A stretch of 45,169 nt of DNA from Symbiodinium natans (taxonomy: Eukaryota; Sar; Dinophyceae; Suessiales; Symbiodiniaceae). The DNA lies in contig CAJNDS010002184.1 of the NCBI GenBank assembly GCA_905221605.1, forward strand, positions 560,001-605,169. The letters are read 5' to 3'. The position numbers and the translations under genes are program-made. Of this stretch, positions 37,929-45,169 are shown one piece after another (within the stretch, counting starts at the first letter, position 1; every line of letters begins with the position of its first letter). The notes beneath the pieces are model-generated. The model did no database searches. It saw only the letters and a list, made by a program, of their open reading frames with translations, and was not told the origin of the DNA.

Positions 37929-40370
37929 GAGGACAGTGTCCTTCCGAGTCCTTACCCAGAATACTTGTTTCTTTGCAATTTTCAAGGGTTTTAAAAGAAT
38001 GCAAGGGGCCTTTTCAAATCTTAAGGGGCCTCTGCGGCATATCGGTTAAGTATCAACAATCTTCGCGTGAAAAAATCCTCCGAGTTGTTTCTCCTGAAAA
38101 GAAAGGGAAAAACACCCTCAAATTCGGCTGGAGTCCCTTGAGTTTAGGCCTGACTCCCTTGAAATTCTTGGACATCATCTTTTTTCCTTCCCGTTCCCCT
38201 GATGTTTTGTCCAAGGGAAGCGTTGTTTTCACCCTGGAATCTCCCAGGTGCTCGAGTGCTTAAGCGAAACGAATATGCTTTGGTCCGGACCCTTAGACGA
38301 ATAAGGTTTAGGAATAGGGTTAGGCTTAAGCATTAAACGAACAAGCTTCAGCCATAAGGCTCGCGCCCCTCCCCCCCTCTCCCGCAATCTCGTCGTGCCC
38401 AAGTGCGTGGTTTAGGAATCTCGAATTCATAGACCTCAGTGTCCGGCGCAAAACCTCAAACAAAGAAGGTTCATGCACACGTTTTGGCCTGCAACGTTAA
38501 AAGAATAGGTTTAGGAACAAACAAATTGGAATGGACAGCGTCCTTCCGAGTCCTTCCCCAGAATATTTGTTTCTTTGCAATTTTCAAGGGTTTTTAAAGA
38601 ATGCAAGGGGCCTTTTTAAATCTTAAGTGGCCTCTGTGGCATATTCGTTAAGTATCAACAATCTTCGCATGAAAAAAATCCTCCGAGTTGTTTCCCCTGA
38701 AGAAACGGAAAAAACACCCTCAAACTCGGCTGGAGTCTCTTGAGTTTCGGCCTGATTCCCTTGAAATTCTTGGACATCCTCTTTTTCCCCTCGATTTTGA
38801 AGAAGCCCCTTGAGTTTTTTGCCGCTTCGATTCCCGTTCCCCTGATGTTTTGTCCAAGGGAAGCGTTTTTTTTTCCACTCTGAAATCTCCCAGGCGCTCG
38901 ATGCTTAAGCGAAACGAATATGCTTTGGTCCGGACCCTTAGACGAATAAGGTTTAGGAATAGGGTTAGGCTTAAGCATTAAACGAACAAGCTTCAGCCAT
39001 AAGGCTCGCGCCCCTCCCCCCTTCTCCCGCAACCTCGTCGTGCCCAAGTGCGTGGTTTAGGAATCTCGAATTCATAGACCTCAGTGTCCGGCGCAAAGCC
39101 TCAAACAAAGAAGGTTCATGCACACGTTTTGGCCTGAAACGTTAAAAGAATAGGTATATTACGGTATATTTGTTTCTTTGCAATTTTCAAGGGTTTTAAA
39201 AGAATGCAAGGGGCCTTTTCAAATCTTAAGTGGCCTCTGTGGCATATTCGTTAAGTATCAACAATCTTCGCATGAAAAACATCCTCCGACTTGTTTCTCC
39301 TGAAGAAAAGGAAAAAATACCCTCAAACTCGGCTGGAGTCTCTTGAGTTTCGGCCTGATTCCCTTGAAATTCTTGGACATCCTCTTCTTCCCCTCGATTT
39401 TGAAGAAGCCCCTTGAGTTTTTTGCCGCTTCGATTCCCGTTCCCCTGATGTTTTGTCCAAGGGAAGCGTTTTTTTCACTCTGAAATCTCCCAGGCGCTCG
39501 ATTGCTTAAGCGAAACGAATATGCTTTGGTCCGGACCCTTAGACGAATAAGGCTTAGGAATAGGGTTAGGCTTAAGCATTAAACGAACAAGCTTCAGCCA
39601 TAAGGCTCGCGCCCCTCCCCCCCTCTCCCGCAACCTCGTCGTTCCCAAGTGCGTGGTTTAGGAATCTCGAATTCATAGACCTCAGTGTCCGGCGCAAAAC
39701 CTCGAACAAAGAAGGTTCATGCACACGTTTTGGCCTGAAACGTTAAAAGAATAGGTATATTACGGTATATTTGTTTCTTTGCAATTTTCAAGGGTCTTAA
39801 AAGAATGCAAGGGGCCTTTTCAAATCTTAAGTGGCCTCTGTGGCATATTCGTTAAGTATCAACAATCTTCGCATGAAAAACATCCTCCGAGTTGTTTCTC
39901 CTGAAGAAAAGGAAAAACTACCCTCAAACTCGGCTGGAGTCTCTTGAGTTTCGGCCTGATTCCCTTGAAATTCTTGGACATCCTCTTCTTCCCCTCGATT
40001 TTGAAGAAGCCCCTTGAGTTTTTTGCCGCTTCGATTCCCGTTCCCCTGATGTTTTGTCCAAGGGAAGCGCTTTTTTTCACTCTGAAATCTCCCAGGTGCT
40101 CGATTGCTGAAGCGAAACGAATATGCTTTGGTCCTAACCCTTAGACGAATAAGGTTTAGGAATAGGGTTAGGCTTAAGCATTAAACGAACAAGCTTCAGC
40201 CATAAGGCTCGCGCCCCTCCCCCCCTCTCCCGCAACCTCGTCGTGCCCAGGTGCGTGGTTTAGGAATCTAGGATTATTAGACCTCAGTGTCCGGCGCAAA
40301 ACCTCAAACAAAGAAGGTTCATGCATATGTTTTGGCCTGCAACGTTAAAAGAATAGGTTTAGGAAGGCAA
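37929..40370 (+). repeat. Four-copy tandem satellite, period 601-603 bp
   Basis: Aligned on TTGTTTCTTTGCAATTTTCA the copies begin near 37965, 38567, 39170 and 39771. Copies 2-4 are very similar. Copy 1 lacks about 46 bp (the CTCGATTTTGAAGAAGCCCC region) and has its own changes. Every copy carries GGCTTAAGCATTAAACGAAC and AAGGCTCGCGCCCCTCCCCC. A minus-strand open frame in copy 2 (130 codons) is shortened or shifted in the other copies by T-run length changes, so I do not call a gene. Copies 1 and 2 share a GGACAG-GTCCTTCCGAGTCC lead that copies 3 and 4 replace with TATATTACGGTATA. Confidence 0.95.
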
Positions 40371-40480
40371 TGTCCCAAAACTACAGAAGCATGCGTACAG
40401 CTTGGAATAGGGTTTGACCCTAGCCTTAATCGAATACGGTGCTTAGAAATCTAAACGTAAGAAAAATGGGTAGGGTTTAT
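40371..40480. other. Junction between satellite and diverged duplication
   Basis: About 110 bp of unique DNA containing two AATAGGGTTTGACCC-like words. No gene. Confidence 0.4.
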
Positions 40481-40915
40481 GGGATATTTATTTGTGATTA
40501 TTGGGGATAATTCATGTGTGAGAAATGATAATTGTTTTCGGTGACCCTTTGGGAAACATTGAAATGACAACCCATGTGCTTGCGAGCAAGTCGGGCTTGT
40601 GGGAAGGCCCAGAACCCAGATACTTGCTCACAATATTCTCGCTGCCCCGGGGTTACATACAAAAATACCAATGCCCTCAAATACTTCCTAGTCTTTCGGT
40701 TTAGGATTACCGCCCTTTCCTCTCCATTTCTTTATTTGATATACAATACAGACACGCTACATACCTGCACGATGTGGGTAGAAATTCCTAGCTGTTCATG
40801 CAACACATAGGTTCCGGGGGCGAACTCAGCCGCTGCTTTTTTTTTTTTTGGGGGGGGGACTTTCCACAGAGGCAAGAAATGCTACAACTACAAAACGAAA
40901 CATTTCAACGAATTT
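40480..40915 (+). repeat. Diverged duplication, copy A, with T13G9 run
   Basis: Shares with copy B (41440-41870) the ordered words TTGCTCACAATATTCTCGC (B: TTGCTCACAGTATTCTCGC), CCCCGGGGTT, ACTTCCTAGTCTT, TTTGATAT and TTTCCACAGAGGCAAG. Copy A additionally carries thirteen T and nine G at 40837-40858. Both copies have a pyrimidine-rich TTTCCACAG that would suit a splice acceptor. Confidence 0.8.
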
Positions 40916-41040
40916 CCATTAAAGAAAACAGTTCCCGCCAAAGCAACCAATACCAAAAAACCGAAACAACCCAACAACAACAATTTTGCAGGACTCTTCG
41001 AAAAACCAATTCCCACAAGACCAAAAAACCAATTCCCGCA

Positions 41041-41235
41041 AAACCCAAAAAACCAATTCCCACGAAACCAAAAAAACCAATACCAAAAAAACCAAAAGAA
41101 CCAAAAAAAACAATTTTCCGAGACTCTGTGAAAGCTTTGGAGATAAGCTTACCAATCAAAAGTCCCGGAAAATTGGTTTTTTTGGTTTTTTTGGTTCTTT
41201 TGGTATTGGTTTTTTTGGTTCTTTGGGAATTGGTT
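41041..41235. repeat. Foldback of CCAAAAAAACCAAT words, about 75 bp arms
   Basis: The left arm (about 41041-41115) reads CCAATTCCC ... ACCAAAAAAACCAATACC ... CAATTTTCCGAGACT. The right arm (about 41161-41235) is nearly its complement: AGTCCCGGAAAATTGG ... GGTATTGGTTTTTTTGG ... GGGAATTGG. A 45 bp loop lies between. Low-complexity frames here encode Lys-Pro-Ile-Pro repeats on one strand and Phe-Gly-rich repeats on the other, a composition effect, so the 214-codon frame at 40798-41442 is not called. Confidence 0.92.
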
Positions 41236-41439
41236 TTTTGGGACTATGTCTTTTGGTTTCGGTGTCCCAGTTCCCCCTATGAGCCATGCACTCACATCCA
41301 AACACATAATCTGGCAGGTCGTTTTGGCTGCTTACTCGCATTACAGTTTGAACCTATCTCATACAGAAAAATGTATATTATATGCTACCCCCCCCCGGCC
41401 GGCCCCCCTCCTAAACCTAGGTTTCGTACACTTTTGTCG

Positions 41440-41870
41440 TAAGGATGTGATACTCAGTTGCTTTGGATGAGTATCATGTAAGACCTTATGTGCTTGTGAG
41501 TCTTGCGGATAATTTGAAAAATGAGAATTGTTTTTGAGAAATGAGAACCATGTTGGGAGACCTGTGGAAAGCATTGAAAGTGAAAAAAGAGATGTTTGTA
41601 GCAGCCCGCTGGAAGGTCCCAGGAAATAGTGAAAGGATATTTGCTCACAGTATTCTCGCGTCCCCGGGGGTTGCAGCAAAAGGTTTTATGCATCACCCTA
41701 TGCGCTCGAAAACTTCCTAGTCTTATGGTTCGAGGCTTACCATCCTTCCTTCTCCATTAAATATCTGTCTTTGATATGCAAAAACACATGATGTGTGTAC
41801 TTATTCTGCTTTTTCTCTGCGTTTCCACAGGAGGCAAGCACTACAAACACAGGCAAGGTTCAATTCCTAT
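41440..41870 (+). repeat. Diverged duplication, copy B
   Basis: Right-hand copy of the sequence at 40480-40915, in the same orientation, with an extra AT-rich stretch (GAGAAATGAGAACC). The two copies flank the foldback and its surroundings. Confidence 0.8.
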
Positions 41871-41921
41871 AGGTAACGCTGAAAACTGAAACACGAGATC
41901 CTTTAATCCTATAGGGTTTCA

Positions 41922-42420
41922 TACTGACATACATACATACGTACATACGTACATACAGACATACGCAGTTGTTGTAGGGCTAACCCCGTGAAAGCTTTAG
42001 AGGTAAACCCTTAAAACCCCTGGACCTGCAAACCCTATAAGGTGTAAAGGTTTAAACACCTGCCTAAGGTCTGGGCATTTATACCTTAGCGCCTATACGG
42101 TTAAAAACCTTTGAACCCTTTAGAGCCCTATAGGGTTTCTCTCTGGGCTTAGTTTTACATGCCTAAATCTTAAACCCTAAACCTTTAAATCTTAACCCTA
42201 TAGGGATTAAAGGTTCGCCGAAATACGAACCTAAATGGTATAGGGTTAAGGTCTCAATACCTAAATCTTAAACCCTTAAGGTTTAAACTTTATGGGCTTA
42301 GGTTTACATGCCTAAATCTAAACCCTAAACCTTTAATTCTTAACCCTCTTGGGTTTAGCAGGGGCGGGAAGTCGCAGCATGTAAAACCCCAAAAACGCAG
42401 CGGCTGACTTCGCCCCCCGA
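41922..42420 (+). repeat. CATA microsatellite and CTATAGGG/CCTTTAAA words
   Basis: A GACATACATACATACGTACA-type microsatellite at about 41924-41965. 42000-42360 then repeats CCTAAATCTTAAACCCTAAA and CCCTATAGGG words, a distant echo of telomeric sequence but not an array. No gene. Confidence 0.8.
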
Positions 42421-42892
42421 ACCAACACATACATCCTATGTACCTGTGCGACGCGTTAGAAAGTCTACCTTTTCACACAACGCATATACTCTTCGTTTTT
42501 TTGGAAAGAACACGAGGGACGAAGAGAAAGGACCTTCTCTTCCCATTTTCCTCGTCAAAAGGAAAAAGAAAATATCTGGATAGAATTGAAGAGAGAAGAG
42601 AGCGATGGAAAAGCAATGAGAAACAAGAAGGATAGCCTTTTCAGTCTATATAATGTTTCCTTCTTCTGATCGTTTGTTCTTTTGTCTTCGGTTTGTGCCT
42701 TGCCTTCCGCTTTTCCTTTGAAGAAGACAGAAAGGAAAGGGTGCGAATGGAGTTTCCTTTGCACGCTTTGATGAGAGGAACACGTAACGAAGAGAAGAGA
42801 AAAGAAGAGAAGACATGGAGACTGAGGACAGGGGGGGTTTCTTCCTCCTCTGACCTATCCATTTTCTGAATAAGATAAGAGAGAAGCGCTCT

Positions 42893-43250
42893 TGTCCATT
42901 CTTTGTTGTGCAGTCTCTTCCTCTCTCGCTGAATGAGAAAAGAAAAGAGCAAGGCCACCGAAAAGGGACAAGGAGAACTTCTTCTTCGTTTCTTTAGCAG
43001 TTCCCTTGAGTTTCCTAAGCAAAAAAGAACAGAAGACCTGGGAATGCAGGAGAGAAAGAAAGCAAAGAGAGGGTGTAAGGGCACTCAGCGGCCTCCCTTC
43101 TTGCCACGAACAAAAACAATCCATCCTCCCCTCTTTTCCCGTCCATTAACTTCTCCTTTCCTTGTCCTCTTGTGTATTCATTTGTCACGTGTAAAAGAAA
43201 GCAAAGAAGAGAGAGGAGAGAAAAGAGAGACGAGAGAGGATGATGGTGGC
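42893..43250 (+). repeat. Purine/pyrimidine-rich duplicated unit, copy 1
   Basis: From CCATTCTTTGTTGTGCAGTC through GGATGATGGTGGCG. It matches 44397-44712 and then 45119-45169 in the same order and orientation, with high identity (for example GGGCACTCAGCGGCCTCCCT is identical). Open frames on both strands are low-complexity (Ser/Leu/Phe on one, Lys/Glu/Arg on the other), so no gene is called. Confidence 0.9.
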
Positions 43251-43603
43251 GAGATTCATGTGTATTCTTGCATGTTCAGTTTTCCTGCTGTAAGAAAAGC
43301 GCTAAAGAAGTGGGAAAACAAAGACGATGCAGGATGAGTAGTGAGTGAAATTGGCGCCTTGCATATGTATTTGTCTTTCTGTAACGAGATAGACTACAGA
43401 ACAGGGATAAGAGGGCAGAGGGAATTTCTTCGCCCTGTCGTATTCCTTTCTTCCAGACGAGAAGCAAATGGATAAGACAAGATGGAAAGAGACATTCTTT
43501 GCTTCGCTGCAGATTGTGGGAAGAAAACAATGAGTTTAGAATCCAACAGTAGACTGCTTGGGGAACAAGGTTTCCCTTTGCTCTTTTTGTGAAAGTCGGG
43601 CAA

Positions 43604-43604
<1 letters not shown>

Positions 43605-43649
<45 letters not shown>

Positions 43650-43650
43650 G
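43605..43650 (+). repeat. (AG)n microsatellite
   Basis: About 16-17 AG dinucleotides, then ACAGACAGAGAGAG. It causes the Ser-Leu repeat frames seen on the minus strand. Confidence 0.97.
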
Positions 43651-44396
43651 AGAGAAGAGAGAGAAAGCGAAGGATGAAGGTAGGAGATGATCTGCAAGAA
43701 GAGAGCTGATCAAGATCGAGAAGAGAGGAGAGGGAGTTTCTTCTTCTTTTTCTTCCGCTTATGTATCCGTTGTTTTTTTCCAAGCATTCCTTGTTGTTTC
43801 CCTTCTACTGCGTCTTCCTCTCTTGCTGACTGAGAAAAGACAAGATTCTTAAGATCAAGGACAGCGGAAGGGACAGGGAAACCTTTTTCGCCTTTCTTAT
43901 CTGTCCCTTTGAATCTCCTCAAACCATGAACAGAAGACATAGGCACGCATGAGAGAAAGAAGGCAAATTAGAGCGAACACTGGAAATTAACCCTGCTCCA
44001 GAGGGGGAGAGGGAGCCCCTTTCTGCAACTCACAAAACAATGTTTTCTTCCCTCTCTCTGATAGTCCATTTGCTTCTTTTTGACCTGTCTTATTTTGCCC
44101 GTAAGAGAAGACAAGCACTCGGGTCAGCTCCTTGTCGTTTTCTCCCAGTTGTCTCTTCATGTCTTTTTGTGTATTCATTTGTTTCGTATGCAAGAAAAGA
44201 GCCAAGGCAGACGGAAAAGCGAGGAGTGCGTTTCCTCCCAGTCTTATGCGCTCATTCTTCTCAATAAGATAATAGAGAGAAGCACTCTGGTTCATTCTTT
44301 GCTGTTTTCATCCTACAATCTCTTCCTCTCTCGCTGAACGAGAAAAGAAGATAGCAAGGGCAACGACAAGGGACAAGGAAAACTTCTTCCTACTTT

Positions 44397-44712
44397 TGTC
44401 CATTCTTTATTGTTTTCCCCCTGCAGTCTCTTCCTCTCTCGCTGAATGAGAAAAGAAAAGAGCAAGGGCAACGAAAAGGGACACGGAAAGCGTCTTCCTC
44501 TTTTTTTTGCAGTTCCCTTGAATTTCCTAAGCACAAAAGAACAGAAAACCTGGCAACGCAGGAGAGAAAGAAGCAAAAGAGAGGGTGTAAGGGCACTCAG
44601 CGGCCTCCCTTCTTGCCACGAACAAAAACAATCCATCCTCCCCTTTTTCCCGTCCATTAACTTCTCTTTTCCTTGTCCTCTTGTGTATTCATTGTCACGT
44701 GTGTAAGAAAAT
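44397..44712 (+). repeat. Purine/pyrimidine-rich duplicated unit, copy 2, left part
   Basis: Same sequence as 42893-43200. The match breaks just after the CACGTGT word and resumes at about 45119, beyond a minisatellite-containing segment absent from copy 1. Confidence 0.9.
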
Positions 44713-45118
44713 ATTTGGCTTCGAACATCCCCACCCTCCCTTGGTGGAGATACTCTGGGGTTGGGCACTCCAGCAACACTCTGGGGCTGGGCTCTCGAGG
44801 GAGACACTGGGGTTGGGCTTCAGGGAGACTCTGGGTTTGGGCGCTGGGGTTGGGCCTCTGGGGTTGGGCCTCCAGAAACTCTGGGGTTGGAGACTGTGGG
44901 CTGGGCACTCCTGGAAACGGTGGGCTGGGGTTGTCTGGGGTTGGGCCCTCCAGGGCCACTCTAGAGTTGGGCACTCCAGGGACACTTTGGGGTTGGGCGC
45001 TCCAGGGATGAGCGAGGAGTAGACCGGGCGAGGAGAAGAGTTCCGGGCGAGGAGAAGAGTCCCGGGCGAGGAGAAGAGTTGAGTTTAAAATCAAACAACC
45101 CCACACCGAGGGTGGGGA
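44713..45118 (+). mobile_element. Insertion-like segment with short inverted ends around a minisatellite
   Basis: About 400 bp absent from the sister copy at 43.2 kb. Near its ends are TCCCCACCCTC (44728-44738) and its exact complement GAGGGTGGGGA (45108-45118). It is GC-rich in an AG/CT-rich surrounding. No transposase is encoded, and I see no clear target-site duplication. It may be a non-autonomous element or a locally amplified minisatellite. The alternative is loss from copy 1. Confidence 0.55.
44748..45080 (+). repeat. 26 bp minisatellite plus 19 bp minisatellite
   Basis: 44748-45006 is built from a degenerate 26 bp unit ending CTCTGGGGTTGGGC, about ten units, some truncated to 13-16 bp. 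45010-45080 is a 19 bp unit, AGGAGAAGAGTTCCGGGCG, about four copies. Open frames across it on both strands are repeat products. Confidence 0.95.
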
Positions 45119-45169
45119 ACAAAGGAGAGAGAAGGGAGATAAGAGAGACGAGCGAGGATGATGGTGGCG

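Larger units (their letters stand above)
42430..44700. repeat. Block of related purine/pyrimidine-rich modules
   Basis: A module containing TCTTCCTCTCTCGCTGAATG-AG followed by AAAAGAAAAGAGCAAGG recurs at about 42908, 43811 (diverged), 44320 and 44428. Other shared words are TCTTGTGTATTCATTTGTC and GAGAGAAAGAAAGCAAA. This suggests several rounds of tandem duplication. Every long frame is compositionally biased and absent from the sister modules, so no gene is supported. Confidence 0.8.

Noticed and set aside
38655-39047. 130-codon minus-strand gene in the 602 bp satellite
   Set aside because: The frame is shifted or shortened in the sister copies by T-run length changes and there is no recognisable domain.
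40798-41442. 214-codon Lys-Pro-Ile-Pro repeat protein
   Set aside because: Encoded by one arm of a low-complexity foldback. The other strand gives equally long Phe/Gly-rich frames.
42641-43713. Several 130-150 codon frames in the GA/CT-rich region
   Set aside because: They are Ser/Leu/Phe or Lys/Glu/Arg composition artefacts of purine/pyrimidine-rich DNA and are not conserved between the duplicated modules.
44657-45106. 149-codon Pro/Gln/Ser-rich protein
   Set aside because: Translation of the 26 bp minisatellite. Frames on both strands are open and the units vary without frame conservation.

Overview
The window is eukaryotic nuclear DNA and almost certainly not a bacterial locus. There is no operon, no ribosome-binding pattern and no long uninterrupted gene. 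The dominant motif on both strands is the Arabidopsis-type telomere heptamer CCCTAAA/TTTAGGG. That repeat is used by land plants, many green algae, dinoflagellates, chromerids and some other protists, so an alga or related protist is likely, but I cannot name the species. The window opens with about 170 bp of CCCTAAA in the orientation expected of a left chromosome end, so this may be a subtelomere. No rRNA, tRNA, CRISPR or insertion sequence was recognised.

Layout. (1) 1-34.66 kb: several dozen degenerate telomeric arrays in both orientations, separated by non-telomeric DNA. A recurring unit is C-rich array, then a GC-rich island of about 70-140 bp, then G-rich array. The longer intervals that run the other way (G-rich to C-rich) are richer in AT and in small foldbacks. 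(2) 31.5-32.05 kb: a foldback of inverted tandem units. (3) 34.66 kb: telomeric repeats stop abruptly. (4) 34.75-37.25 kb: a dense array of inverted GGAATTAGG-type repeats. (5) 37.26-37.6 kb: short inverted repeats, then an AT-rich spacer. (6) 37.93-40.37 kb: four copies of a 601-603 bp satellite. (7) 40.48-41.87 kb: two diverged copies of one sequence flanking a foldback. (8) 42.43-45.17 kb: purine/pyrimidine-rich duplicated DNA, one copy of which carries a GC-rich minisatellite bounded by short terminal inverted repeats.

Coding content. No complete gene can be called. Many GC-rich islands, however, look like single short exons. They are open and protein-like, begin after a pyrimidine-rich stretch ending in AG, and end at GT. 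In several the GT is the first base pair of the telomeric repeat itself (AAG|GTTTAG). My working model is that one or more split genes run through this region. Their introns would begin with TTTAGGG repeats and end with CCCTAAA repeats, so each intron could fold on itself. The best chain is on the minus strand from 12.54 to 9.45 kb, where three predicted exons agree in reading phase and the last resembles part of a class-3/Atg15-like lipase. These calls rest on eye-read splice signals and short open frames, which are weak evidence individually in GC-rich DNA. RNA-seq or a protein search would decide.
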